A stretch of 17,260 nt of DNA from JBEEJL01 sp049698095 (GTDB lineage Bacteria; Pseudomonadota; Gammaproteobacteria; Burkholderiales; JBEEJL01): positions 1-17,260 of the forward strand of contig JBAVXA010000050.1 of assembly GCA_049698095.1 (NCBI GenBank), in the 5' to 3' direction. The notes under the pieces are model-generated. The model saw only the letters and a list, made by a program, of their open reading frames with translations. It ran no database searches and was not told where the DNA came from. This document shows, one piece after another, positions 7,462 to 15,611 of this stretch (the first letter of the stretch is position 1; every line of letters begins with the position of its first letter). The position numbers and the translations under genes were made by a program.

Positions 7462-7489
7462 ATTATGCGTCAGAATGCCTCGGCCGCAA
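7462..7489 (-). promoter_or_regulatory. Possible pdxH promoter
   Basis: Read on the minus strand, TTGCGG (7489-7484) is followed after 16 bases by CATAAT (7467-7462), a 3/6 and 5/6 match to the sigma70 boxes. The start would lie near 7455, giving a leader of about 23 bases before the pdxH ATG at 7432. The spacing is slightly short and the -35 is weak, so this is tentative. Confidence 0.35.
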
Positions 7490-7615
7490 AGTGAGATCAA
7501 CCACGCCGTTCGTTAAAACAATAATATAATCAAATAGTTATGAATTTTATTATTTCCCGCAATTAAGGCTTTCATGTTAAAGTAAATTCGTGCAAAAAAG
7601 GACCACGCTCGACTT

Positions 7616-8311
7616 ATGGAAAATTCAGGACTGATAATTTTGCTTACCCTGCTTATCGCGCTGGTGGTCGCGGCGATATTCCTGGTGCGTGCGTGGCGCA
7701 TGACGCCGGCGGCGGCACAGGTGCATGTGCACGGCAGCATCGAGGAAATGCGCGCGGTCGGGGAATTGTCGGTATACAAGGTCTTTACGAAGGAAATCGT
7801 CACCGAGACCGACCATAGCTGGGGCGAGTTCGGCTCAAAATATTTAAGCTGGGTGTTGTCGAAGAAAAAGATGGCGATGATTTTTGAATTCGAAATAGAA
7901 TTCCGCTATAACCTGCGCAGTAACGCATTTTCCATAGCCAGCCGTGGGCCGGCGCGCTTTCATGTGACATTGCCGCCGTGCCAGTACAACATCACCATCC
8001 GCGATATACATTTATACGATGAGCAGAAAGCCAAGGTGCTGCCATGGCTGTTGCCCGATCTGCTCAATGGTTTTCTGCCAACCGGCTTCAGCGAAGAGAA
8101 CAAAAACAAACTTATTGCTGCAGCACGGTTGCATGCCGAAGATCAGGCGCGGGTGATGATCAAGAAACTGGAGCTCGATTTGCATCAATCGGCCGAGCGC
8201 ACTCTGCGCTCGATCGCGCGTGGCTTCGGCGCGCAGGACGTCACTTTCGCATTTTCCGATTCGGAGCAGCCGGCTCTTGTCATCGACATCGCCGACAAAG
8301 TGGCGGCCTGA
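7616..8311 (+). CDS. Membrane-anchored DUF4230-like protein
   Basis: This 231-residue protein has one N-terminal membrane segment (about residues 5-27) and a long soluble part, probably outside the cytoplasmic membrane. The segment SIEEMRAVGELSVYKVFTKEIV, right after the anchor, and the later ARLHAEDQARVMIKKLEL helix resemble the DUF4230 family, which has no known function. No catalytic motif or cysteine pair stands out. The ATG at 7616 has only a distant AAGGA (7598-7602, 13 bases away). The 183-base gap to pdxH is very AT-rich (7511-7590) and should hold the promoter, but I find no convincing box pair. The TraB/GumN gene follows 86 bases later on the same strand, so the two may form an envelope-related operon. 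The family call is moderate. Confidence 0.7.
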   Translation: MENSGLIILLTLLIALVVAAIFLVRAWRMTPAAAQVHVHGSIEEMRAVGELSVYKVFTKEIVTETDHSWGEFGSKYLSWVLSKKKMAMIFEFEIEFRYNLRSNAFSIASRGPARFHVTLPPCQYNITIRDIHLYDEQKAKVLPWLLPDLLNGFLPTGFSEENKNKLIAAARLHAEDQARVMIKKLELDLHQSAERTLRSIARGFGAQDVTFAFSDSEQPALVIDIADKVAA

Positions 8312-8397
8312 TTTTTCCTGATTTTCAAGCAACGACGTGAACCGATTGCGTGCCGCGTGGTCAACCAAATAAGTTTCTATCGAACTTGCATAACCCG

Positions 8398-9282
8398 ATG
8401 AAAAATTCTTCGCGATTATTTGTCAGCCTGGTTTGTCTTTTTGCCGGATTCTGCGCCAGTTTCGTCAAGGCGCAAGAAAGATTCGAGCGCGGAGTGTTAT
8501 GGAAAGTCGAACACAAAAATGTCCCGCCGAGTTTTGTATTCGGTACGATTCACGTGGACGACGAAAGCGTGACAGCGCTGCCGCCGGAGGTTTCCGACGC
8601 GTTCAACCTGTCGGAGAGGTTTGCCGTGGAGGCCATAAACGACAAGGCATCGACGCGGCGGTTTTTGGCGTCGATGTTTTTTGCCGAACCGGAATTGCCG
8701 ACGTTGCTGGGGGAGGAGACTTATCGGCAGGTCGACGATTTGCTTGCTCAGCGCAATATCCCCGAACGAGCCCGGTCGCGTTACAAGCCTTGGGCGGCGA
8801 TGCTGGCATTGCAGCAACCGCAACGCCGCGGGACGATCGTGCTGGATCAATTGATGCTGCGAATTGCGGCTCAGCACAAAAAGATCATTATCCCGCTGGA
8901 AACCATAGACGAGCAGATTGCGGCATTCAACGATATGTCGCAATCGACGCAAGTAGCCCTGTTGCAACACGTGCAAGCGAACCATCACAAAATCGAGAGC
9001 ACGACTGCCGAACTAATCGGTGCCTATCTTGATCGCGATCTGGCGCGGCTGATGCAACTGTCGCGCATGGCGGATCCCGGCGGTAAGATCAGTCCCGCGC
9101 AGGAGCGGGAATTTCTCGACCGCATACTGTATGCGCGCAGCAAGGTCATGGCAGAGCGCCTCGCGCCGCAATTACGTATCGGCGGCGTGTTTGCCGCTTG
9201 CGGCGCACTGCATCTTTATGGCGACCAGGGGATATTAAGGCTGTTGCAACTGCAAGGCTTCAAAATCAGCAGAATCTATTAA
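8398..9282 (+). CDS. Secreted TraB/GumN family protein
   Basis: This protein belongs to the TraB/GumN (PF01963-type) family, which some workers relate to Tiki metalloproteases; its bacterial role is unclear. I place the start at ATG 8398 (294 residues) because it gives a clean signal peptide: basic MKNSSR, a hydrophobic core, and a likely cleavage after VKA at residue 25. A GTG at 8350 would add 16 residues and bury the signal. The two family motifs are present: FGTIHVDD (GTIHV at 49-53) near the mature N-terminus and GALHLYGDQG (269-278) near the C-terminus, with a long helical middle. These two motifs would form the putative metal site. It is expected in the periplasm. It ends 13 bases before the convergent GMC oxidoreductase gene. 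Confidence 0.88.
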   Translation: MKNSSRLFVSLVCLFAGFCASFVKAQERFERGVLWKVEHKNVPPSFVFGTIHVDDESVTALPPEVSDAFNLSERFAVEAINDKASTRRFLASMFFAEPELPTLLGEETYRQVDDLLAQRNIPERARSRYKPWAAMLALQQPQRRGTIVLDQLMLRIAAQHKKIIIPLETIDEQIAAFNDMSQSTQVALLQHVQANHHKIESTTAELIGAYLDRDLARLMQLSRMADPGGKISPAQEREFLDRILYARSKVMAERLAPQLRIGGVFAACGALHLYGDQGILRLLQLQGFKISRIY

Positions 9283-9295
9283 CGCGCCCAGCCGG

Positions 9296-10912
9296 TCAGC
9301 TTGAGGTCCGCTTGCGATCTTCCCTCAGCATGTCGCTGCCGCGTTCGGCGATCATCAGCGTGGGAGAGTTGGTATTGCCCGAAGTGATGGTTGGCATGAT
9401 CGACGCATCAATCACGCGTAAACCGGCAATGCCGTGCACGCGCAGGCGCGCGTCGACGACGGCGTCGGCGTCGTATCCCATTTTACATGTCCCCACCGGA
9501 TGGAAAATCGTGGTGCCGATATCGCCCGCCGCCCGCGCCAGTTCCGAATCGCTTTGCGCCGAGACGCCAGGCAGAATTTCTTCCGGGTGATATTTTTGCA
9601 TCGCCGGCGAAGCCACGATTCTCCGAGTCAGGTGCAACGAATCAGCCGCGACTTTTTTGTCTGCGTCGGTGGCGAGATAATTGGGCGATATGGCAGGTGC
9701 CGCCAGCGAATCTACGGTTCTTATGCGGACGGTGCCACGCGAGCTGGGGCGCAGGTTGCAGACTGACGCCGTGAAGGCGGGAAAACGGTGCAATGGCTCA
9801 CCGAATTTATCCAGCGACAACGGCTGAATGTGATACTGGATATTGGCGCTGGTTTGCGCCGGGTCGGAGCGCGCGAATGCGCCGAGTTGCGAAGGCGCCA
9901 TGGTAAGCGGGCCGCGCCGGCGCAATGCGTAATCCAGCCCCATGCCGATTTTGCCGCTGATACTGTTGGCGATCGTGTTGAGTGTGCGCGCATTTTTCAC
10001 TTTGTAAATCATGCGTAGCTGCAAATGATCCTGCAGGTTCTCGCCGACGCCGGCCGAATCGTGGACGACGGCAATGCCGTGCCGGCGTAACAGCGAAGCA
10101 GGGCCGATGCCGGAGAGTTGCAGAATCTGCGGCGAGCCGATGGTGCCTGCAGCGAGCACGGTTTCAATCGTGGCAGCGGCGAAATGCGTTTCTGCATGCT
10201 GAAAAAATTCGACACCGACCACACGTCTGTTTTCAAGCCGCAGTCTTTTCACTTGTGCGTGGGTAATAATGCGCAGGTTGGGGCGATTAATAACCGGTCG
10301 GAGGAACGCTTTTGATGCATTCCAGCGAACGCCGCGTTTTTGGTTTACGTCAAAATAGCCGCAGCCCTCATTGTCGCCGCGATTGAAATCGTCGGTATTC
10401 GGGATGCCGCATTGCGCAGCTGCGGCACGAAACGTCTCGAGCAATTCCCAGGACAAACGCTGTTTTTCGACGCGCCATTCGCCGCTCGCGCCATGCACTT
10501 CATCAGCACCCTTATAAAAATTCTCCGAGCGCTTGAATATTGGCAACACGTCATCCCAGCCCCAGCCATGGTTGCCTAGCGATTTCCAGTGGTCGTAATC
10601 GTGTTTCTGCCCGCGCATGTAGATCATCGCGTTGATCGACGAACAGCCCCCGAGCACGCGCCCACGCGCGTAGCCGATCGCGCGGCCGTTCAGTCCCGGT
10701 TGATTTTCAGTCTTGTAGCACCAATCGGTGCGCGGATTGCCGATGCAATACAAATAGCCGACGGGAATATGAATCCAGATCCAGTCATCCCTGCCGCCGG
10801 CTTCGAGCAGAAGGACTTTAATTTCCGGATCGCTTGAAAGCCGGTTCGCCAGCACGCAACCGGCGGTTCCCGCGCCGATAATTATGTAGTCATACGTGCC
10901 GGCAGTATTCAT
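9296..10912 (-). CDS. GMC-family FAD-dependent oxidoreductase (choline/alcohol dehydrogenase type)
   Basis: This 538-residue flavoprotein belongs to the glucose-methanol-choline family, which oxidises alcohols with FAD. The N-terminus has the dinucleotide-binding GAGTAG (13-18) and the acidic end LLLEAGG. The family signature GRVLGGCSSINAM is at 84-96, the second signature AAGTIGSPQILQLSGIG is in the middle, and the catalytic pair is H471 (FHPVGTCKMG) and N515 (GNTNSPT). All are intact. It resembles choline dehydrogenase BetA and AlkJ-like alcohol dehydrogenases, but there is no betaine aldehyde dehydrogenase or betI beside it, so choline is not established as substrate. No signal peptide is seen. 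The start lies 24 bases downstream of the SIMPL gene's stop on the same strand, suggesting co-transcription. Only a distant GGAG precedes the ATG. Confidence 0.93.
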   Translation of the reverse strand: MNTAGTYDYIIIGAGTAGCVLANRLSSDPEIKVLLLEAGGRDDWIWIHIPVGYLYCIGNPRTDWCYKTENQPGLNGRAIGYARGRVLGGCSSINAMIYMRGQKHDYDHWKSLGNHGWGWDDVLPIFKRSENFYKGADEVHGASGEWRVEKQRLSWELLETFRAAAAQCGIPNTDDFNRGDNEGCGYFDVNQKRGVRWNASKAFLRPVINRPNLRIITHAQVKRLRLENRRVVGVEFFQHAETHFAAATIETVLAAGTIGSPQILQLSGIGPASLLRRHGIAVVHDSAGVGENLQDHLQLRMIYKVKNARTLNTIANSISGKIGMGLDYALRRRGPLTMAPSQLGAFARSDPAQTSANIQYHIQPLSLDKFGEPLHRFPAFTASVCNLRPSSRGTVRIRTVDSLAAPAISPNYLATDADKKVAADSLHLTRRIVASPAMQKYHPEEILPGVSAQSDSELARAAGDIGTTIFHPVGTCKMGYDADAVVDARLRVHGIAGLRVIDASIMPTITSGNTNSPTLMIAERGSDMLREDRKRTSS

Positions 10913-10936
10913 GTATTGGTCAAGCTGCTCCGATGC

Positions 10937-11653
10937 CTACCTTTTCATGGTTAATTGGCCGTTGACGCTTAGTTGCAGATTGACCCGACCGCTTTCAATC
11001 GGCATGGCTTCGCCGCCGTCCGCTACTTTCGCCATGCTCTGGCGTACCATTATTTGCGGCCCTCCCTGCACCTGCGCGCTGCCGAGGGTGATTTCACGAA
11101 CCGTGAAGTCCTTGTAGCCCAATGCCTTTACCGCAGATCGGGCTTTCTGCTGCAAGGCAGCGATGCCGCGTTCAATCAGTCCCTGTTCTTCGGTTGCTTT
11201 CAGTTCCGGCGACAACTCGAAGGAGTTTTGCGCAATTTGCATTGTTGACGAAAGCTTGCCTGCCAGTTTTCCCAGCGATCCGAAATCCTTGGATTTGAGA
11301 ATAAGTTCCGCGCGCACATGCCAGCCGGTGCGTTGGCCTTTATTGTTATAGATCTGCGACGTGTTGTAGCCGCCTGACGATGCCAGGACGCCCGGCGTCG
11401 CCTTGGCATCCGCCAATGCCCGGGTGAGAATCTGGTTGGTTTCCGACGTGAGCACTGCTGTGTCCGGCCCCTCCTTGTCCACCGCCATCACGATGACCGC
11501 CAGGTCGGGCGTGACCTGCGTGGTCACGGTGGAATCGAGATTCAAGCCATCAACCAGTAAAACCGGTTTTTCCATCGGCGGTTGCTGCGCCATGACGTTG
11601 CATGTCAGCAGCGCCACCAACACGCACAGGCCGATTCGATTAATTTGATGCAT
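10937..11653 (-). CDS. Periplasmic SIMPL-domain (DUF541) protein
   Basis: This 238-residue protein fits the SIMPL/DUF541 family of exported proteins, related to oxidative-stress protein YggE. I choose ATG 11653 because GGAG sits 6 bases upstream and the protein then starts with a normal signal peptide (MHQINRIGLCVLVALL, likely cut after VMA at about residue 22). A TTG four codons earlier is part of the Shine-Dalgarno itself. Family traits include LDSTVTTQVTPDLAVIVMAVD, the NQILTRALADAK helix, GYNTSQIYNNKGQRTGWHVRAEL, and the C-terminal VNLQLSVNGQL strand. Function is not known in detail. It is the first gene of a probable two-gene unit with the GMC oxidoreductase. Confidence 0.87.
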   Translation of the reverse strand: MHQINRIGLCVLVALLTCNVMAQQPPMEKPVLLVDGLNLDSTVTTQVTPDLAVIVMAVDKEGPDTAVLTSETNQILTRALADAKATPGVLASSGGYNTSQIYNNKGQRTGWHVRAELILKSKDFGSLGKLAGKLSSTMQIAQNSFELSPELKATEEQGLIERGIAALQQKARSAVKALGYKDFTVREITLGSAQVQGGPQIMVRQSMAKVADGGEAMPIESGRVNLQLSVNGQLTMKR

Positions 11654-11663
11654 AGCCGTCTCC
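11654..11663 (-). promoter_or_regulatory. Shine-Dalgarno that decides the SIMPL gene start
   Basis: On the minus strand GGAG (11663-11660) lies 6 bases before the ATG at 11653-11651. It overlaps the upstream TTG (11665-11663), so TTG cannot be the working start. A TACAAT box lies upstream (11687-11682) but lacks a matching -35 box. Confidence 0.7.
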
Positions 11664-11700
11664 AAGAAGGGATGATGCCGTATTGTAATGGATAGCTGGC

Positions 11701-11727
11701 AATAAAAAAGCCCGGACGAGCCGGGCT
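11701..11727 (-). terminator. Intrinsic terminator of the metallopeptidase / two-helix operon
   Basis: On the minus strand a perfect 7-bp stem (AGCCCGG, 11727-11721, with CCGGGCT, 11715-11709) and a 5-base loop is followed by a T-run (11709-11704) and TATT. It lies 26 bases after the stop of the two-helix membrane protein gene and just upstream of the SIMPL gene, so it separates the two minus-strand units. Confidence 0.9.
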
Positions 11728-11752
11728 AACAGGAGGACAACATGTAAATCGG

Positions 11753-12091
11753 TCAGACGCGCTGCATGATCGAGTGCGCGCGGCGACGCGCTGCGTAAAT
11801 GTGCGCGGCCGGGTTTTTTGGCCGGTAGAGCGCGAGGTCGTTATATTGCGCCTGTGGCAAATAATGTTGCAGCGCAAATTGCTCGCGCGTTAGCCCGCTT
11901 TGGTCAATGCGTTTAGGACGTGTCAGGCGCATTAACAGAAATATATTGGCGATTAAAAATGGGAACCCGAGAAATTCCAACGCTGGCAGAAAGCCGCGCG
12001 GATAAAGGGTGAAAGCGGTCAGGAGTATCGCCAGGATAGCAACCCAGGTTATCGCCAGCACGCCGGTAGCAAAATGTTTATCGCGGTCCAT
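11753..12091 (-). CDS. Small hypothetical membrane protein, two predicted helices
   Basis: I do not recognise a family for this 112-residue protein. It has two hydrophobic segments, about residues 9-28 and 34-54, joined by a short turn containing YPRG. The C-terminal half is soluble, strongly basic and rich in Arg, Ala and Gln, and ends RRRAHSIMQRV. The positive tail suggests that both ends lie in the cytoplasm with a short outside loop (positive-inside rule). The ATG at 12091 has no strong Shine-Dalgarno. It follows the metallopeptidase gene by 39 bases on the same strand and is followed by an intrinsic terminator, so the two form an operon. A true gene is likely because frame, spacing and terminator agree. 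Confidence 0.7.
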   Translation of the reverse strand: MDRDKHFATGVLAITWVAILAILLTAFTLYPRGFLPALEFLGFPFLIANIFLLMRLTRPKRIDQSGLTREQFALQHYLPQAQYNDLALYRPKNPAAHIYAARRRAHSIMQRV

Positions 12092-12130
12092 GACTCTAAT
12101 ATATGCAGTCCCTGCGCAAAAAACAGTGAA

Positions 12131-12670
12131 TTAGTTCTCATTTCCGCCCGATTCATGATTTGTTTTTGCGTTCATTCCAGCCTGAGTGAGCAGCCCGTTG
12201 ACCAAAGTCGACTCGCGTTTATAAAAACCTTCGGTATGAAATGTCTCCTCCAGCAGGTACATCTCGTAGTCGAGATGATGGCAAAGTTCGTGAATTAACG
12301 TGCGCAAAAACGTTTTGAACGCCACGACTTTCTTCAACTCGGCCGTGCGCATCCAAATGGAAATAAGCGACGCATGGTTTTCTCCCGGCTCATACAATCC
12401 ATGCAATTCGCCGGCATGATTTTTCGGGCGCGATGCCAGCACTTTTACTGCCAGCGCGGGAACTCGATAGCCTGCTGCCAATCGGGAAATCAGGTGCGAA
12501 CAGATTTCCTGCACGGCAAGTCGATCGTCGTCCGCCAACGCTTGCTGCAGGTGGCGAACCGACGGGCCAAGGTCTAGGCCTGCGGGAATCGCGAGCAATT
12601 CTATCTTGTCGCTTTTCCGGTAAATGCGTTTGCGCCCGGCGCTTAATCGATGATAGTAATCAAACGGCAT
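12131..12670 (-). CDS. HExxH zinc-metallopeptidase-like protein (unassigned family)
   Basis: This 179-residue protein carries a clear zinc-binding motif HELCHH (H127, E128, H131) in the helix FLRTLIHELCHHLDYE. The nearby segment EETFHTEGFYKRES (from 141) offers a third ligand, such as H145, E147 or E153. The N-terminal 100 residues are mixed alpha/beta and contain AGYRVPALAVKVL and HGLYEP. There is no signal peptide or membrane segment, so it is probably cytoplasmic. It recalls SprT-like or other gluzincin-type proteins, but I cannot fix the family, and a non-peptidase role is possible. No good Shine-Dalgarno precedes the ATG at 12670. It is the first gene of the unit with the two-helix membrane protein. 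Substrate unknown. Confidence 0.78.
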   Translation of the reverse strand: MPFDYYHRLSAGRKRIYRKSDKIELLAIPAGLDLGPSVRHLQQALADDDRLAVQEICSHLISRLAAGYRVPALAVKVLASRPKNHAGELHGLYEPGENHASLISIWMRTAELKKVVAFKTFLRTLIHELCHHLDYEMYLLEETFHTEGFYKRESTLVNGLLTQAGMNAKTNHESGGNEN

Positions 12671-12757
12671 GTTGGCTGATGATGACCGTTACAATAAAAT
12701 GACAACTCTTTGTTTATATTGAATAATAATAACAGCCAGAGTGGTCAAAGGACAGCC

Positions 12758-15520
12758 TTATTCGACAACAAACACCGCAGCGCTACGTGGCGGAATTGCA
12801 AAACTTCCATCTGACGCATCGTACGTCGCAGATTGCGCCACGCGCTGGTCCGCCGCCGTACGCGATCGATGAACCGGATGCAAGATGAAGTTTTTATTCA
12901 TCATTTCCGCGATGCGAATATTGTGGCCGAATTTATCCACGTTAATAAAATAAATCAATTCCGTGAATCCCGCGTCCGCCAGCCCCGTTCCGTCAAGGTG
13001 TCCCGCGATCACCGTTGCTTGCTGCCCCGGCCCGGTGTTGAAAAAATGCAGGCGCGACTGAATTGCATCGGCCGACGGCAAACGAAACAGTGAAGAGCTG
13101 GCGCGGATCTTGACAAGGTCGCGGAACGCATCGCGCGCCCAGATGATTTGTTTCGCCGTTGGCTTGATAGCGGGATTTTCCAACAAAGGTTTGATCAACG
13201 CGTAATCGTTGCCGTTGTCGCTTTTACGCGGCATGCCGGTGGCAAAGTAATTATCGCGGTAAGTCCAGTCGAGACGATTGAACCAGTCGCCGGAATCGAA
13301 ACTGTTTCGGTCCAATGACTTGCTTCGCAGGATTTCCTGGCCGGCATGAAAATAGGCGATGCCCTGGCTGAACGCCGTAATCGCCGCGCCGAGGATTTGC
13401 ACTCGCGCACGGTCGTCTCGGTCGGTATTGCCGGGCAGCTTCAAGGCGTTTATATCGAACAGCGTCTGGTTGTCATGGTTCTCGACATAGTTCACGACTT
13501 CATCCGGCTGGCTGGCATAGCCGGCGGGCTGCCCGTTGTAGTCCAGATCGGCGAGGCGGACGCGGTGCCCTTCGTGATTGATAAAGCGGTAATCGCGCAG
13601 CGTCCCGGCAAGGCCGACGCGAACCATATCGGCCGCGAGCAGTAACTGTTTTTCGTTGGCCGACGCCCGTGCATTCGCGTCATAGAATAATCCGTTGATG
13701 TAGCCCTGGTTTCTTACCATTGCCTCGCCTGAGTCGCCTGGCCCGCCGCCGCGGACGGCGTCGCGCGCGCGATCGCTGAATGTCCCGATGCCGGAACCAT
13801 TGAGCGATAATTGCGACGCCTGCACGAAGCGTTTGCCGTCGGCAACTTCGCCGAAATTCCAGCCTTCGCCGATCAACTGAATATGGCGACCCGTCGCCGA
13901 AGTTAATTTGTCCTTCAGCTGCTGCATGACGACCCGCGGCTGGTGTCCCATCAGATCGAACCGGAATGAGTCGATATGGTAGTCGCGCGCCCAACTGACG
14001 ACGGAATCCAGCATGAGCTTCGTCATCATCATATTTTCTGTCGCCGTATTTTCGCAGCAAGTGGATTTTTCCACGTTGCCCTTATGGTCAAGCCGATGGT
14101 AATAACCGGGAACAATGCGGTCGAGGACGGATTTTTCCTGCTGGCCTGAAGAAGAGGTATGGTTGTAAACAACGTCCATGCCGACACGCAGGCCGGAGTC
14201 ATGCAGCGCCTTCACCATTTGGCGAAACTCAATCACCCGCCTGGCCCCGTTAGCCGCGTCGGTCGCATAGCTGCCCTCCGGCGCAGAATAATGGAGCGGA
14301 TCATAACCCCAATTAAAACAATCACTTACGGAATATTTTTGCACCATGGCCTGTTGCGATTCGCTGGCCGGGTTGCCGGAAATTTTCGGCGAAACGCAGT
14401 TGCGCTCCGGCACGCTGGCGATATCAAAGACGGGCAGCAAATGGACATCCGTCAAGCCTGCATTCGACAGCGTGCGCAGATGTTTCATACCATTCGAATT
14501 CTTTTGCGTAAAAGCCAGATACTTCCCGCGATATTCTGTCGCGACGGTTTTATCGTTAATCGAAAAATCGCGGACATGCAATTCATAAATCGACATATCG
14601 ATTTGGTGTTTGACCTTTGGCGATTGCCAAGGTTGATCCCAGTCCTTCGGTTTTAGTTTGGGCGAGCTGAGGTCGGCGATGTAACTGCGTTTGGAATTCG
14701 TCGTCAAACTGACCGAATAGGGATCGGTCACGCGATTGCGCACCAGCCCCGTGCCGCGCAAGAAAACATCAACCAGATAGGTAAAATATTTACCGCTCAA
14801 ATCGGCAGGTGCAGCGTAGGACCACGCGCCGGTCGTCGCATCCCATTGCATCGCGTGTGAAGACGTCGCATTGCCATCGCCGCGGTGATACAAACAAAGC
14901 GATACCCGTTGCGCGGTTGGCGCCCATATTGTGAACCGGGTATTTCCTGCCGAAATTGTCGCACCGAAATCCCGTATCTCTGCTGCGGCAGGGTACAGAG
15001 CATCGAGGGCGCCAGCCATTTGCAGTGCGCTGGCAGAAATCACCGCTCCCGTCGAATCTTCCTGCACCAATACCAATTGTTGTTTATGCAGTTCGCGCAA
15101 CAAGTCCGCTTTTTGTTCGTCGAGCCGTAATACGATGCCGTCTTCAACAAAGGAAAATCGAGTCTTAATTGCATCGGACAAAGCTTGTTCATGCGCGTGT
15201 AATGCCAGCTTGCCGTCCGCGCCCGAAATTTCATTTTTCGCTGCGGCAAGCGTTGCGCCGTTGGCAGAATAAGCAAGATGAAATCGGGACGAGGGCGTAA
15301 ACGACACGCCAGGCCATTTAATCAACTGATCGTTCAGCCAATAAGCGCGCGCCTCGATCGGCCTGGCATTTTGCAACACGCGTGAGAACGCGGGCGCATT
15401 GCAGTCGTTAATGTTCTCATTCCGTGTAACACTTTCAGATTTGGCATGACCGGCTGAAGGTGCCGCGAAAAAGCTCGACAACAACAGATACGCCATGGCC
15501 ACCAGGTTTTGAAATTTCAT
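12758..15520 (-). CDS. pulA: Secreted pullulanase / limit dextrinase (GH13_13 type)
   Basis: This enzyme cleaves alpha-1,6 branch bonds in pullulan, starch or glycogen. I start it at 15520 (920 residues) because that places a signal peptide at the very N-terminus (MKFQNLVAMAYLLLSSFF, likely cut after GHA at residue 26); an ATG at 15598 would add 26 residues before it. In order there is a pullulanase N-terminal domain (about 40-180, with EARAYWLND), a CBM48-like domain (about 185-285, TRFTIWAPTAQRVSLCLY), the GH13 catalytic barrel, and a C-terminal beta domain. The type I pullulanase motif FNWGYDP is at 402-408 and DVVYNHT at 449-455. Catalytic residues are D522 (DSFRFDLMGH), E552 (GEGW) and D683 (NHDN). 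The layout follows plant limit dextrinase and Klebsiella PulA. It is divergent from the alpha-amylase gene. No Shine-Dalgarno is seen. Confidence 0.94.
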   Translation of the reverse strand: MKFQNLVAMAYLLLSSFFAAPSAGHAKSESVTRNENINDCNAPAFSRVLQNARPIEARAYWLNDQLIKWPGVSFTPSSRFHLAYSANGATLAAAKNEISGADGKLALHAHEQALSDAIKTRFSFVEDGIVLRLDEQKADLLRELHKQQLVLVQEDSTGAVISASALQMAGALDALYPAAAEIRDFGATISAGNTRFTIWAPTAQRVSLCLYHRGDGNATSSHAMQWDATTGAWSYAAPADLSGKYFTYLVDVFLRGTGLVRNRVTDPYSVSLTTNSKRSYIADLSSPKLKPKDWDQPWQSPKVKHQIDMSIYELHVRDFSINDKTVATEYRGKYLAFTQKNSNGMKHLRTLSNAGLTDVHLLPVFDIASVPERNCVSPKISGNPASESQQAMVQKYSVSDCFNWGYDPLHYSAPEGSYATDAANGARRVIEFRQMVKALHDSGLRVGMDVVYNHTSSSGQQEKSVLDRIVPGYYHRLDHKGNVEKSTCCENTATENMMMTKLMLDSVVSWARDYHIDSFRFDLMGHQPRVVMQQLKDKLTSATGRHIQLIGEGWNFGEVADGKRFVQASQLSLNGSGIGTFSDRARDAVRGGGPGDSGEAMVRNQGYINGLFYDANARASANEKQLLLAADMVRVGLAGTLRDYRFINHEGHRVRLADLDYNGQPAGYASQPDEVVNYVENHDNQTLFDINALKLPGNTDRDDRARVQILGAAITAFSQGIAYFHAGQEILRSKSLDRNSFDSGDWFNRLDWTYRDNYFATGMPRKSDNGNDYALIKPLLENPAIKPTAKQIIWARDAFRDLVKIRASSSLFRLPSADAIQSRLHFFNTGPGQQATVIAGHLDGTGLADAGFTELIYFINVDKFGHNIRIAEMMNKNFILHPVHRSRTAADQRVAQSATYDASDGSFAIPPRSAAVFVVE

Positions 15521-15555
15521 TTTTATATATCTGGAGTTGATCAGATTTGACCGCA

Positions 15556-15584
15556 TTGGCAAGATTACCCGCTGCCAATATAAT
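15556..15584 (+). promoter_or_regulatory. Near-consensus sigma70 promoter of the amylase gene
   Basis: TTGGCA (15556-15561, 5/6) is followed after exactly 17 bases by a perfect TATAAT (15579-15584). The start expected near 15591 gives a leader of about 30 bases. This is the best-matching promoter in the window. It supports translation from ATG 15621 and rules out the longer reading frame beginning at 15537, which starts upstream of the -35 box. Confidence 0.8.
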
Positions 15585-15611
15585 GCTTTCACCTTCACTC
15601 ATGCAAACGTT

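Noticed and set aside
6716..7516. A 266-codon open frame on the + strand opposite pdxH
   Set aside because: pdxH on the minus strand shows full family motifs; the opposite frame looks like its shadow and has low-complexity composition with no recognisable domain.
7525..7530. Perfect TATAAT upstream of the DUF4230-like gene
   Set aside because: No -35 box lies at a proper distance and the surrounding region is AT-rich, so a chance match is likely.
8350..8397. GTG start adding 16 residues to the TraB/GumN protein
   Set aside because: The extension has no Shine-Dalgarno and would place a signal peptide internally; ATG 8398 gives a normal one.
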